In this document: positions 25,769 through 35,117 of the stretch, piece after piece
How positions within the stretch are numbered: the first letter of the stretch is position 1
How the letters are laid out: the number at the start of each line of letters is the position of its first letter
DNA from: Halomonas sp. M4R1S46
GTDB lineage: Bacteria; Pseudomonadota; Gammaproteobacteria; Pseudomonadales; Halomonadaceae
NCBI RefSeq assembly: GCF_025725685.1
Contig: NZ_CP107008.1
Span: 2,852,001-2,916,000 of the forward strand
DNA: 64,000 nucleotides
Reading direction: 5' to 3'
Position numbers and translations under genes: made by a program
The notes under the pieces: model-generated
Database searches by the model: none
The model's input: the letters and a program-made list of their open reading frames with translations, nothing else
What the model was told of the DNA's origin: nothing

Positions 25769-25932
25769 CTCGGCACCTCCCAGTCGGCCTGCGAGCCCCG
25801 CCACCGCACGGGCCCGCCTCCTGAGTTCAGCATAGCCGCCCCTGCCCTTCCGCCCCTCCGTGGCCCCTCGCGCCTGTGCAGCGGCCTGCGGCCCGGTACA
25901 CTGGCGATGAGATCCCCAGCCGGAGCCCACGC

Positions 25933-27795
25933 TTGACCAGCCGTGATGCCCACGCCGAGACCGCCCCGCCCGGGGAGGGACGCCTGGCCGCCTTCCTCGG
26001 CGTCTTTCGCTACAGCCACCGGGCGCTGGGCCTGGTCTGGCAGACCTCGCGGGGCCTGACCCTGGGGCTGGCCCTGTGCACCCTGGTAGCCGGCGTGCTG
26101 CCCGCGGTGGCCGCCTGGATCGGCCAGCTGATCGTCGATGCGGTGGTCGCCGCCATGGCCCTGCACCGCGAGGGCTCGGCCCCACTCGTCGACCTGCTCG
26201 AGCCGGTGCTGCGCTACGTGGCGATGGAAGCCGGGATGGTGGCGCTGATCGCCCTGGCCCAGCGCGGCCTCTCGGCCCAGCAATCGCTGCTGCGCGCCCT
26301 GCTCGGCCAGAAGGTCAACGTGATGATCCTCGAGAAGGCCGGCACGCTGTCGCTGTCCCAGTTCGAGGACTCGGAGTTCTACGACAAGTTGACGCGGGCC
26401 CGACGGGAGGCCTCGACCCGGCCCCTGGGCCTTGTCAACAAGACCTTCGGCCTGGCCCAGAACGGCATCTCGCTGGCCAGCTTCGGGGTGCTGCTGGTGC
26501 AGTTCTCGCCCTGGGCCCTGGCGGTGCTGGTGATCGGCGCCCTGCCGGTGTTCGTCTCCGAGGCCCGCTTCTCCGGCGACGCCTTCCGGCTGTTCCGCTG
26601 GCGCTCGCCCCAGACCCGCATGCAGATGTACCTCGAGACGGTGCTCGCCCGGGAGGACAGCATCAAGGAGGTCAAGCTGTTCGGCCTGGAGCCGCTGCTG
26701 CTCGACCGCTACCGACGCATCTTCGACACCCTCTACGCCGAGGATCGTCGCCTGACGATCCGCCGCGAGACCTGGGGCTTCCTGCTCGGCCTGCTCGGCA
26801 CCCTGGCGTTCTACGGCGCCTACGCCTGGGTGGTGGTGGACACCGTGGCCGGCCGGCTGACGCTGGGGGAGATGACCATGTACCTGATGGTCTTCAAGCA
26901 GGGCCAGGCGGCCCTCTCGGCAAGCCTCACCGCGATCAGCGGCATGTACGAGGACAACCTCTACCTGTCGAACCTCTACGAATACCTGGAGCAGCCGGTG
27001 GCCCGCGAGACCGGCCGGCGTACCCGGGGCGCCCGGCCGGGCGACGGCATCCGCTTCGAGGGGGTGAGCTTCACCTACCCCGGCGCCGATGCGCCGGCGC
27101 TCGCCGACATCGACCTGCACCTGACGCCGGGCCACAGCCTGGCCCTGGTCGGCGTCAACGGCTCGGGCAAGACCACCCTGATCAAGCTGCTGACCCGGCT
27201 CTACGATCCCGACGAGGGACGGATCCTGCTCGACGGCAGCGACCTGCGCGACTGGGACCTGGCCACCCTGCGCCGGCGCATCGGGGTGATCTTCCAGGAC
27301 TTCGTGCGCTACCAGCTCAAGGTGGGCGAGAACCTGGGCGCCGGCGACGTGACGGCCTTCGACGACGAGGCGCGCTGGCAGGAGGCGGCCCGGCGAGGCC
27401 TGGCGGAGGACTTCATCGCCACCATGCCGGCGGGCTACCACACCCAGCTGGGCCGCTGGTTCAAGGGCGGGCAGGAACTGTCCGGCGGGCAGTGGCAGAA
27501 GATCGCCCTGGCCCGGGCCTACATGCGCGAGGACGCCGATATCCTGGTGCTCGACGAGCCCACCGCGGCCATGGACGCCGCCGCCGAGGCGGCGGTCTAC
27601 GCCGACTTCCGCGACCATGCCCGGGACAAGATGACGGTGCTGATCTCCCACCGCTTCTCCACGGTGCGCGCCGCCGACCAGATCCTCGTCATCGACGGCG
27701 GGCGCATTCTCGAGCGCGGCGACCACCACAGCCTGATGGCCGAGGGCGGCCGCTACGCCCGGCTGTTCCGGCTGCAGGCCAAGGGCTACGCCTGA
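25933..27795 (+). CDS. ABC transporter, fused permease and ATPase (exporter type)
   Basis: 620 residues from TTG at 25933 (GGAG seven bases upstream); a more distant ATG at 25876 would add 19 residues. Six membrane helices fill the first 300 residues. The ATPase has Walker A GVNGSGKT (407-414), a signature LSGGQ (516-520) and Walker B with D541/E542. The permease lacks a clear substrate motif; family relatives export lipids, peptides or drugs. It probably works as a homodimer. The stop overlaps the convergent L,D-transpeptidase by ten bases. Confidence 0.85.
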   Translation: MTSRDAHAETAPPGEGRLAAFLGVFRYSHRALGLVWQTSRGLTLGLALCTLVAGVLPAVAAWIGQLIVDAVVAAMALHREGSAPLVDLLEPVLRYVAMEAGMVALIALAQRGLSAQQSLLRALLGQKVNVMILEKAGTLSLSQFEDSEFYDKLTRARREASTRPLGLVNKTFGLAQNGISLASFGVLLVQFSPWALAVLVIGALPVFVSEARFSGDAFRLFRWRSPQTRMQMYLETVLAREDSIKEVKLFGLEPLLLDRYRRIFDTLYAEDRRLTIRRETWGFLLGLLGTLAFYGAYAWVVVDTVAGRLTLGEMTMYLMVFKQGQAALSASLTAISGMYEDNLYLSNLYEYLEQPVARETGRRTRGARPGDGIRFEGVSFTYPGADAPALADIDLHLTPGHSLALVGVNGSGKTTLIKLLTRLYDPDEGRILLDGSDLRDWDLATLRRRIGVIFQDFVRYQLKVGENLGAGDVTAFDDEARWQEAARRGLAEDFIATMPAGYHTQLGRWFKGGQELSGGQWQKIALARAYMREDADILVLDEPTAAMDAAAEAAVYADFRDHARDKMTVLISHRFSTVRAADQILVIDGGRILERGDHHSLMAEGGRYARLFRLQAKGYA

Positions 27796-29465
27796 GGCGG
27801 TCCCGCCAGGGCCGCGATCAGGGCCGGGTCCCGGTCGTAGATGTCGGGGCGGAAACTCGGCAGACCGCCGCCCTCCACGCGGGCCGTCCAGTAGTGCAGC
27901 ATCAGGGGCACCTCCCGGGCCAGGGAGACGTTGCGGGTCCGGCCGGTGGCGATGAGCCCCGTGAGGTCGCGAGACGTGCCGGTGTCGGCGAACAGCATCC
28001 GCCCCAACTCGATGACCCCTTCCACGCGAATGCAGCCGGAACTCAGGGCCCGCTGGGGCTGCCGGAACAGGCTCGGCGTCGGCGTATCGTGCAGATAGAC
28101 CAGATGGTCGTTGGGGAAGCGCAGCACCAGGCGCCCCAGCGGGTTCCGCGGGCCGGCCCGCTGGCGCAGGATGACCCGCCCCGGCCGCCACCAGTCGATG
28201 CGCCAGGGGTTCAGGCGATGCCCGTCAGGGGTGAGCACCACCATGTCATGCTCGGCCAGGTAGCCGGGATCGCGGCGCACCCGGGGCAACACGTCCTCGC
28301 GCAGGATGGTCGGCGGGACCGTCCAGGTGGGGTTCAGGGTGAAGTGGGTGATCGTCGAGTGCAGCACCGGCGTGGGACGCCCCGGCTGGCCGACGATGAT
28401 CCGGGCCTGCCAGGTCTCGCCGTCCGGGCGCCGGTAGCGGATGCGCTGGCCGGCCACGTCCACCTGCACGCGATGGTCGGGCGGCGTCCCCGACAGCCAG
28501 CGCGCCCGCTCGAGGTTGGCGCGGATCGTCGCCAGGCGCTGGGCGGCCGGGACATTGAGCGCCGCCCGGGTGCGTGGCCCGACCACGCCATCGTCCTCGA
28601 GCATGTGTCGCCGCTGGAAGCGGCGTACCGCCTCGACCAGGCCGGCATCATAGTGATGCGGCGCCGGTGCCTCCAGGCCGACATCCGGGTAATGCGCCAC
28701 GTCAGCGGCCATGACTTCCAACTCGCCGATCGCCGCCAGGCGCCGGCGCAGCAGGGCGACGTCCGCGTCCACGTCGCCCGGTCGCAGCGACTCCCGTCGC
28801 TCGGGCAACGTCGGCCAGCCGCCCAGGCGGACGATGTTGCGATAGCGCGCCAGCGAGCGACGCAGGGCGTCGTAGCCCTCGGTGGCGGGCCGCGCCATGG
28901 CCAGCGCCCTATCGACCTCGCCGGCCTCCAGGGCCCGGGTGATGGCCACCAGATCCAGCTCGGGCAGTGGCACCGGGATCTCCCAGCCCGGGTAGACCTC
29001 GCCGGGATCGAGCCGGCCGCGCTGCAGATGCGTCAGGGCGCGGAGCAGGGTGTCGCTGGCCAGCACATCGAAGCGGGCCCGAGCCGCCTCATCGACGCTC
29101 GCCTCGAGGGCATCACCCGCCTCGCGTTCCAGCCGGGCGGGGCGATAGTCCGCCGGCGTCAGGCCCTCGTCGTCCAAGGCATGCAGCAGGTCGACCAGCG
29201 CGGCCACCTTGCCCCGATCCTGCCAGGCCAATTCGCCCCCACGGCGCACATAGAAGGCCGAGACACGCGGCGGCGAGGCGCGGAGGGCGTTCTCCAGAGG
29301 AACCGGCAGCGGCCGGGCCAGGCCGACGTCGTCCATGGGGAAAGGCCGCAGCGGCTTGGCAGCCACTCCCGTCCCATCCGCGAAGACGCCCAAGGGAGCC
29401 ACAAGGACCAAAAATGCCATACTCCAACGGCCTAGCCCTCGTGTTAGAGTACCCGCTGTTCGCAT
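27786..29465 (-). CDS. ldtD: L,D-transpeptidase, YcbB/LdtD type
   Basis: 559 residues: signal peptide (about 1-29), an N-terminal helical domain, a peptidoglycan-binding domain near 225-300 (YDAGLVEAVRRFQRRHMLEDDGVVGPRTRAALNV) and the YkuD catalytic domain with a histidine near 457 (YLHDTPT) and SSGCIR with the nucleophile near 476. It forms 3-3 cross-links in peptidoglycan, bypassing beta-lactam-sensitive enzymes. AGGAGG precedes the ATG at 29465. A second L,D-transpeptidase-like gene starts divergently 149 bases away. Confidence 0.9.
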   Translation of the reverse strand: MRTAGTLTRGLGRWSMAFLVLVAPLGVFADGTGVAAKPLRPFPMDDVGLARPLPVPLENALRASPPRVSAFYVRRGGELAWQDRGKVAALVDLLHALDDEGLTPADYRPARLEREAGDALEASVDEAARARFDVLASDTLLRALTHLQRGRLDPGEVYPGWEIPVPLPELDLVAITRALEAGEVDRALAMARPATEGYDALRRSLARYRNIVRLGGWPTLPERRESLRPGDVDADVALLRRRLAAIGELEVMAADVAHYPDVGLEAPAPHHYDAGLVEAVRRFQRRHMLEDDGVVGPRTRAALNVPAAQRLATIRANLERARWLSGTPPDHRVQVDVAGQRIRYRRPDGETWQARIIVGQPGRPTPVLHSTITHFTLNPTWTVPPTILREDVLPRVRRDPGYLAEHDMVVLTPDGHRLNPWRIDWWRPGRVILRQRAGPRNPLGRLVLRFPNDHLVYLHDTPTPSLFRQPQRALSSGCIRVEGVIELGRMLFADTGTSRDLTGLIATGRTRNVSLAREVPLMLHYWTARVEGGGLPSFRPDIYDRDPALIAALAGPPQA

Positions 29466-29614
29466 GAGACCGCCTCCTGCCGACCGATGGTCGGGACGGG
29501 TCTGCCTGGCCGCGATCCTCATGATACGCGCCTTGAGCCAGCGACTTCCTGCCCATTGCCGGGCGTTCATGCGCCGATCCGATTCGTGCAAGCCGACAAT
29601 AACTGGGACTCCGC

Positions 29615-30346
29615 ATGCCATCGCTGCGTTCGCTTCGCCGAGCGACGGGCCCCCTGCTGGCCGTCGCCCTGATGACCCTGACGCCCCCCGCCCTGTCGGG
29701 GAGCTTCCTCGCCCAGGCCCATACCCCGGCCGTGGCCCCCTCCTCCCCGCTGGCCCAGCGCCTGACCCGGCTCGCGCCCAACGCCGATCCCGAGGTACTG
29801 CGCCTGGCGGCCCGGGCCCTGCACTGTGCCGACCCCGAGGCCGAACGGCTGGCGGTGATCGACTTCTCGCGGCCGTCCACCGAGGAGCGCCTCTGGGTCT
29901 TCGACCTGGGACGGGAGCGACTGCTGTTCCGCGAGCTGGTCTCCCATGGCCAGGGCTCCGGTGACGCCATGGCGAGCGATTTCTCCAACACCCCCGACAG
30001 CCACCAGTCCAGTCTGGGGCTGTTCCGCACGATGAACAGCTACCACGGCAGCAACGGCTACTCGCTGCGCCTGGAGGGCCTCGAGCCCGGCGTCAACGAT
30101 CAGGCCTTCGAGCGGGCCATCGTCATGCATGGCGCCGACTACGTCAGCGAGGCCTTCATCGAGCGCACGGGGCGACTGGGACGCAGCCATGGCTGTCCGG
30201 CGGTGCGCTCCGAGGTCGCCGTGCCGCTGATCGACAGCATCAAGGACAGCCAGTACCTGTTCACCTACTACCCCGACCCCGAGTGGCTCCGGCAATCGGC
30301 CTTCCTGAACTGCCCCCGCGACGACCGTCGCCTCGCCATGCAGTGA
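29615..30346 (+). CDS. Murein L,D-transpeptidase catalytic-domain protein (YkuD_2 type)
   Basis: 243 residues with a signal peptide (cleavage near 28-33). The core holds H172 (VMHGADYVS) and SHGCPAV with C194, the catalytic cysteine arrangement of the YkuD_2 family, and HGQGSG and FRTMNSYHGSNGYSLRLEGLEPG. It is shorter than the neighbouring YcbB-type enzyme and lacks a peptidoglycan-binding domain. Whether it is a transpeptidase, carboxypeptidase or lipoprotein-linking enzyme cannot be read. It shares a 149-base divergent promoter region with ldtD. Confidence 0.85.
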   Translation: MPSLRSLRRATGPLLAVALMTLTPPALSGSFLAQAHTPAVAPSSPLAQRLTRLAPNADPEVLRLAARALHCADPEAERLAVIDFSRPSTEERLWVFDLGRERLLFRELVSHGQGSGDAMASDFSNTPDSHQSSLGLFRTMNSYHGSNGYSLRLEGLEPGVNDQAFERAIVMHGADYVSEAFIERTGRLGRSHGCPAVRSEVAVPLIDSIKDSQYLFTYYPDPEWLRQSAFLNCPRDDRRLAMQ

Positions 30347-30354
30347 GGCACCAT

Positions 30355-30373
30355 GGCGGGGCATTGCCCCGCC
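30355..30373 (+). terminator. Hairpin after the YkuD_2 gene
   Basis: GGCGGGGC and GCCCCGCC arms around a three-base loop, nine bases after the stop codon. The U-run is missing. Confidence 0.5.
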
Positions 30374-30471
30374 AGCGCATGCTGCCTTGCACCATCACGC
30401 CCCCGACGACACCCCGCCCTCTCCCGCCAGAAATTCCGCAACCAACTGAATAAAACGAAATCTTCCTGTAA

Positions 30472-30487
30472 TGGCAATGTATATGCA
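30472..30487 (+). promoter_or_regulatory. Sigma-54 promoter before the nitrate transporter
   Basis: TGGCAATGTATATGCA: the invariant GG and GC are separated by ten bases and the -12 element reads ATGCA against the consensus TTGCA. The site is embedded in a near-perfect 24-bp palindrome (30471-30494). It lies about 125 bases upstream of the ATG. Confidence 0.5.
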
Positions 30488-30610
30488 TTGCCATGGGCAG
30501 AGCGTGCCAGACGTGGACCAGGCCCCCCGGGGTACGAGTGCGTCGGACCCGACCTTCAATGGCGAAGGCCCAGGATCGTGTGTTCGAACGTCATTCGACG
30601 AGGTACCCCC

Positions 30611-31960
30611 ATGGAACTCCGCAACAAGGCCAATCGCATTCGCCTGCTCAACTGGAAGATGCCGCAGATGCGCGCCTTCCACTTCTCGTGGTTCGCCTTC
30701 CACATCTGCTTCTTCGGCTGGTTCGGCATCGCCCCGCTGATGGCGGTGGTGCGTGACGACCTGGGCCTGACCAAGACCCAGATCGGCAACACCATCATCG
30801 CCTCGGTGGCCATCACCGTGATCGTGCGCCTGGCCATCGGCGTGCTGTGCGACAGGATCGGCCCGCGCCGGGCCTATACCTGGCTGCTGTGCCTGGGCTC
30901 GCTGCCGGTGATGTGCATCGGCTTCGCCGACAACTTCGAGTCCTTCTTCCTGGCCCGCCTGGCCATCGGCGCCATCGGCGCCTCCTTCGTGATCACCCAG
31001 TACCATACCTCGGTGATGTTCGCGCCCAATGTGGTGGGCACCGCCAACGCCACCTCGGCCGGCTGGGGCAACCTGGGCGGAGGCACCACCCAGATCCTGA
31101 TGCCGCTGATCTTCTCCGGCATCCTGATGCTCGGCGTCAACGAGGCCCTCGGCTGGCGCCTGGCCATGGTGGTCCCGGGCATCGTGCTGTTCCTCACCGG
31201 TATCGCCTACTACCTGTTCACCCAGGACGCGCCGGACGGCAACTTCGACGAGCTGCGTGCCCGCGGCGAACTGCCCGAGGCCGACGGGGAGCACGGCATG
31301 GGCGCCAGCTTCGCCACCGCCGCCAAGGACATCCGCGTCTGGGCCCTGTTCGTGGTCTATGCCGCCTGCTTCGGCGTCGAGCTGACCATCAACAACATCG
31401 CCGCCATCTACTTCTTCGACAACTTCGGCCTGACGCTGGCCACCGCCGGCATGATCGCCGGCCTGTTCGGGCTGATGAACCTCTTCGCGCGGACCCTGGG
31501 CGGCATCTTTTCCGACCTCTTCGCCCGCAACTCGGGCCTCAAGGGCCGGGTGCGCTGGCTGTTCATCGCCATGCTCTGCGAGGGCGTGGCCCTGATGTTC
31601 TTCTCGCAGATGCATGTCCTCGCGCTCGCCATCGGCATCATGCTGGTGTTCAGCCTCTTCGTGCAGATGGCCGAGGGCGCCACCTTCGGCGTGGTGCCCT
31701 TCATCAACAAGAAGGCGCTGGGCGCGGTGGCCGGCATCGTCGGCGCAGGCGGCAACGCCGGGGCCGTGGCCGCCGGCTTCCTGTTCCGCTCCGAGGCCCT
31801 GACCTACCAGCAGGGTCTGTTCTACCTCGGGGTGGCGGTGATCATCGCCTCGCTGTGCGCCCTGCTGGTGCGCTTCTCCCCCGAGGTCGAGGCCGAGGAG
31901 AGCGCCGCCTACCAGGAGGCGGCCGGCGCCCAGCCCTCGGCGGCCCTGTCGCTGCGCTGA
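30611..31960 (+). CDS. Nitrate/nitrite transporter, NarK/NasA family (MFS)
   Basis: 449 residues, 12 predicted helices. Two nitrate-signature glycine motifs are present: GWGNLGGGTTQ in helix 5 and GAGGNAGAVAAGFLF in helix 11, plus RLAIGVLCDRIGPRRAY between helices 2 and 3. It imports nitrate for the assimilatory system encoded 6-15 kb away; nitrite export is also possible for this family. The start MELRNKANRIRLLNWKM is typical of assimilatory NarK-type proteins; the longer in-frame upstream reading is not used. A sigma-54-like promoter lies upstream. Confidence 0.9.
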   Translation: MELRNKANRIRLLNWKMPQMRAFHFSWFAFHICFFGWFGIAPLMAVVRDDLGLTKTQIGNTIIASVAITVIVRLAIGVLCDRIGPRRAYTWLLCLGSLPVMCIGFADNFESFFLARLAIGAIGASFVITQYHTSVMFAPNVVGTANATSAGWGNLGGGTTQILMPLIFSGILMLGVNEALGWRLAMVVPGIVLFLTGIAYYLFTQDAPDGNFDELRARGELPEADGEHGMGASFATAAKDIRVWALFVVYAACFGVELTINNIAAIYFFDNFGLTLATAGMIAGLFGLMNLFARTLGGIFSDLFARNSGLKGRVRWLFIAMLCEGVALMFFSQMHVLALAIGIMLVFSLFVQMAEGATFGVVPFINKKALGAVAGIVGAGGNAGAVAAGFLFRSEALTYQQGLFYLGVAVIIASLCALLVRFSPEVEAEESAAYQEAAGAQPSAALSLR

Positions 31961-32102
31961 GTTCCCCCCGCCGGGGCAGGGACGCCCCATCGCCTTCGCC
32001 ACGCCATCGCCGCCTCGCCGCGGCGGTGGCGTTCGCATTTGCAGGCGGCCGCGGTTCTGGCCATGCTGGAAGCGGGTAGTGACCGGACAAGGGGAGAAGC
32101 GC

Positions 32103-32795
32103 ATGGTGGATCGTGTATTCCTGATCACGGGGGCGTCCAGCGGGATCGGCGCGGCCACCGCCCGGGCCGCGTCCCGGGAGCGCTACAAGCTGGTGCTGGC
32201 CGCCCGCTCCGAGGCACGGCTCGCCGGCCTCGCCCAGGAGCTCGGTCCCGAGAACGTGCTGGCCGTCGGCATGGACGTGACCGACATGGCCGCCCAGCAG
32301 GCCATGGTGGAACAGGCGCTGGAGCGTTTCGGCCGTCTCGATGTGGTCTTTGCCAATGCCGGCCGCGGCGGCTCCCCCGGCGGCTTCAGCGGGGCCGACC
32401 ACGAGGCCTGGCGCGACATGATCCTCACCAATATCTACGGCGTGGGCCTGACCGTGCAGGCCACCCTGCCGGCCCTGCGCAAGAGCCGCGGCCATGTACT
32501 GCTCACCGGTTCCGCCGCCGGCCGCGCCACCCTTCCCGGCTCCATGTACGGGGCCACCAAGTGGGCGGTGACCGGACTCGGCTACAACCTGCGCGAGGAG
32601 TTGCGTGGCAGCGGCATTCGCGTGACCCTGATCGAGCCCGGCATGGTCGACACGCCCTTCTTCGACGAGCCCCCCGAGCATGCCCTGCACGACAGGGACA
32701 TCGCCGAGGCGGTCCTCTACGCGGTCGGCCAGCCCGAGCACGTGGACGTCAACGAGATCCTGGTGCGCCCCACGCCGCCCCGGCTCGATGACTGA
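32103..32795 (+). CDS. SDR family oxidoreductase
   Basis: 230 residues, classical SDR. TGASSGIG near residues 10-17 binds NAD(P); the NAG motif (FANAG), TGSAAG serine and YGATK (tyrosine and lysine) make the catalytic set. Substrate unknown. GGGGAG lies at the right distance from the ATG at 32103, so I start there rather than at 32079. It precedes the peroxiredoxin gene by 35 bases, so co-transcription is likely. Confidence 0.85.
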   Translation: MVDRVFLITGASSGIGAATARAASRERYKLVLAARSEARLAGLAQELGPENVLAVGMDVTDMAAQQAMVEQALERFGRLDVVFANAGRGGSPGGFSGADHEAWRDMILTNIYGVGLTVQATLPALRKSRGHVLLTGSAAGRATLPGSMYGATKWAVTGLGYNLREELRGSGIRVTLIEPGMVDTPFFDEPPEHALHDRDIAEAVLYAVGQPEHVDVNEILVRPTPPRLDD

Positions 32796-32830
32796 CGCCA
32801 CCTTTCCCCCATGACGACAGGAGCCACGCC

Positions 32831-33319
32831 ATGACGATCGCCATCGGTGACCGCCTTCCCGACATCACCATCAAGACCAACGGTCCCGAGGGACCGAAGG
32901 ATCTTTCCACCGGCGACTTCTTCGCCGGCCGCCGGGTGGTGCTGTTCGCCGTCCCCGGCGCCTTCACCCCGGGCTGTTCCAACACCCACATGCCGGGCTT
33001 CGTGGTCCGCGCCGACGATATCCTCGACGCCGGTGCCGATGCCATCGGTTGCCTGGCAGTGAACGACGCCTTCGTGATGGACGCCTGGCAGAAGGACCAG
33101 AACGCCGGGCGCTTCACCATGCTGGCCGACGGCAACGCCGAGTTCACCCGGGCCCTGGGCCTGGAGATGGATGCCAGTGCCGGCGGCATGGGCACCCGCA
33201 GCAAGCGCTTCGCGCTGATTGCCGACGATGTCGTGGTCGAGTACCTCGGCGTCGACACCCAGAAGGGGGTGATCGAGGCCAGCAGCGCCGACACCGTCCT
33301 CGCCCGGCTCAAGGACTGA
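32831..33319 (+). CDS. Peroxiredoxin, Prx5 type
   Basis: 162 residues. PGAFTPGCS places the peroxidatic cysteine at C49 with the supporting threonine at 46; an additional cysteine is at 74. This is the stand-alone Prx5-like form with no C-terminal glutaredoxin domain, so it reduces peroxides using glutathione or an external glutaredoxin/thioredoxin. GACAGGAG precedes the start. Probably co-transcribed with the SDR upstream and the GFA-family gene downstream. Confidence 0.9.
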   Translation: MTIAIGDRLPDITIKTNGPEGPKDLSTGDFFAGRRVVLFAVPGAFTPGCSNTHMPGFVVRADDILDAGADAIGCLAVNDAFVMDAWQKDQNAGRFTMLADGNAEFTRALGLEMDASAGGMGTRSKRFALIADDVVVEYLGVDTQKGVIEASSADTVLARLKD

Positions 33320-33352
33320 CCCGAGGCCGTGGCCCGCACCGAGGAGACGACC

Positions 33353-33781
33353 ATGCACGATGCCATGACCCTGCGCGGCAGCTGCCTGTGTGGCGCCGTG
33401 ACCCTGGCGGTGGAGGCCGCCCGGCAGAACATCGGCGCCTGCCACTGCCGGATGTGTCGCACCTGGGGCGGCGGCCCGCTGCTGGCCCTGGAATCGGTCT
33501 CCCGCGTCGAGATCGAGGGCGAGAACAGCGTGAGCGTGTTCGCCTCCTCGGACTGGGCCGAACGCGCCTTCTGCCGCCACTGCGGCACCCACCTCTTCTA
33601 TCGCCTGAGAACCGGCGAGCACTATGCCGTGCCGGCGGGGCTGGTCGATGACGGGGAAGCCTGGACCTTCGATACCCAGATCTTCATCGACGAGAAGCCG
33701 CCCTGGTACCACTTCGCCAACGCCACCCGCGACCTGACCGGACGCGAGGTCTTCGAGGCGTTCGAGGCGCGCAAGGACTGA
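33353..33781 (+). CDS. GFA-family (Mss4-like) zinc protein
   Basis: 142 residues. Cysteine pairs GSCLCGAV (C11, C13), CHCRMC and FCRHCGTH match the beta-tent fold named after glutathione-dependent formaldehyde-activating enzyme, with structural and catalytic zinc sites. Most family members have unknown substrates; glutathione adduct chemistry is plausible beside a peroxiredoxin. I start at the ATG at 33353 with GAGGAG upstream; the GTG at 33329 would add eight residues. Confidence 0.8.
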   Translation: MHDAMTLRGSCLCGAVTLAVEAARQNIGACHCRMCRTWGGGPLLALESVSRVEIEGENSVSVFASSDWAERAFCRHCGTHLFYRLRTGEHYAVPAGLVDDGEAWTFDTQIFIDEKPPWYHFANATRDLTGREVFEAFEARKD

Positions 33782-33838
33782 GCGGCCCCGGGACCACGCG
33801 ATCTCGGCGGTCCCGGGACCGAACGCCCCCTCCCGCCG

Positions 33839-33878
33839 ACGCCCCCTTGCCCCGGTCACGCCGGGGACAGGGGGGCGT
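33839..33878 (+). terminator. Long GC hairpin after the peroxiredoxin-GFA unit
   Basis: ACGCCCCCTTGCCCCGG pairs with CCGGGGACAGGGGGGCGT with small bulges around a five-base loop. It lies between two plus-strand units. No U-run. Confidence 0.5.
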
Positions 33879-34014
33879 GCCGCATCCGCCGCGCGACACG
33901 CCCTGGCCGAAACGGGTGACGCCCGCCTTCCCGGCTGGCTATATTAAGAAAGCATGAATGAGCGAAAGCGACCGACGTCGAGGACGCCCCCGATCACAGG
34001 CAAGGAGATCCCTG

Positions 34015-34869
34015 ATGCGACACCTATTCCCCCTGGCCTGCCTGGCCGCTGGCCTGATGGCGGGCGCGGCCGGCGTCCAGGCACAGACCGAGCCCTCGCC
34101 CGGCGACGAGCAGGTCACTACCCAGTCGGGGCCACGCGTGGTCGGTGAGGTCTTCGAGTATGCCACCGGCGGCACCACCTATGAGGGCTACCTGGCGCGC
34201 AATGCCAGCATCGACCAGCCGCAACCGGCGGTGCTGGTGGTGCACGAATGGTGGGGGCTGGACAGCTATGTCCGCACCCGCGCCGATCAGCTGGCGGCGC
34301 TGGGCTTCGTGGCCCTGGCGGTAGACATGTACGGCGACGGCCGGCTGGCCGCCCATCCCGCCGAGGCCCAGGAGTTCTCCAGCCGGGTGATGCAGGACTG
34401 GCCGGCGGCCCGCGCCAGGCTCGAGGCGGCGATGGCCAGGCTGGGCGAGCACCCGGCGGTGGCCGATGGCGGCATGGCGGCGATCGGCTACTGTTTCGGC
34501 GGCAGCGTGGTGATGAACATGGCGCTGTCCGGCATGCCCCTCGAGGCCGCCATCAGCTTTCACGGGGTCCCGACGGTGGCGGTGAAGATGCCCCAGGCCT
34601 TCGAGGGCAGCGTGCGCATCCACAACGGCGCCGAGGACGGCTTCGTCGCCCGCGACGACCTGGTGGCGATGGCCCAGGCCCTCAAGGCCCAGGGTGCCGA
34701 CGTCGAGGTGACGAACTACCCCCTGGCCAGGCACGGCTTCACGAACCCCGAGGCCGATGCGTTCGCCGCGCAGCACGACCTGCCGCTGGCCTATGATGCC
34801 GCCGCCGATGCCGCCTCCTGGCAGGCGGCGCTGCTGACCCTGGACGCCGCCCTCAACGACAACGACTGA
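34015..34869 (+). CDS. Secreted dienelactone-hydrolase family protein
   Basis: 284 residues, alpha/beta hydrolase. A signal peptide (MRHLFPLACLAAGLMAGAAG, cleavage near 23) makes this periplasmic, unlike cytosolic dienelactone hydrolases. Catalytic residues are C160 (GYCFGGSV), D208 (NGAEDGFV) and H240 (ARHGFT). The VHEWWGLDSYVR and DMYGDGR motifs belong to the family. Substrate unknown. AAGGAG precedes the ATG at 34015; the ATG at 33958 adds an unlikely basic tail. The 3' end resembles a short sequence at 35918-35945. Confidence 0.82.
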   Translation: MRHLFPLACLAAGLMAGAAGVQAQTEPSPGDEQVTTQSGPRVVGEVFEYATGGTTYEGYLARNASIDQPQPAVLVVHEWWGLDSYVRTRADQLAALGFVALAVDMYGDGRLAAHPAEAQEFSSRVMQDWPAARARLEAAMARLGEHPAVADGGMAAIGYCFGGSVVMNMALSGMPLEAAISFHGVPTVAVKMPQAFEGSVRIHNGAEDGFVARDDLVAMAQALKAQGADVEVTNYPLARHGFTNPEADAFAAQHDLPLAYDAAADAASWQAALLTLDAALNDND

Positions 34870-34908
34870 CCGGACGAGGCCCCATCGGGCGTTCCCTCCG
34901 GAAATCGC

Positions 34909-35117
34909 GGAAATCGGGGACGGGTACGTATTTCCGTCCCGCACAGCCAACCGCAGGTCGAGATGTCGCCGGCGACGTCAGGCGGCATCGACCCCGAGAT
35001 GATCGACGGGGAAATCGGGGACGGGTACGTATTTCCGCGTATTTCCGCCCCACCCAGCCAGCCGCAGGTCGAGATGTCGCCGGCGACGTCAGGCGGCATC
35101 GACCCCGAGATGATCGA
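34909..35117. repeat. Imperfect tandem duplication carrying REP-like units
   Basis: Two consecutive units of about 100 bp. Each begins with a REP-like palindrome GGAAATCGGGGACGGG...TATTTCCG (34909-34936 and 35010-35036) and continues CGCAGGTCGAGATGTCG...GAGATGATCGA (34952-35006 and 35063-35117). The right unit contains the last codons of the neighbouring cupin gene, so the left unit is a copy of that gene's 3' end plus the REP. Confidence 0.75.

Noticed and set aside
25765..28191. An 808-codon open frame on the minus strand across the ABC transporter gene
   Set aside because: It mirrors the plus-strand gene, which has all ABC motifs. The minus-strand frame is low-complexity, rich in Gly/Arg/His, as expected from antisense of GC-rich codons.
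34909..35117. CRISPR array
   Set aside because: Only two units of about 100 bp, and one is the end of a protein gene; no short repeat-spacer alternation or cas gene.
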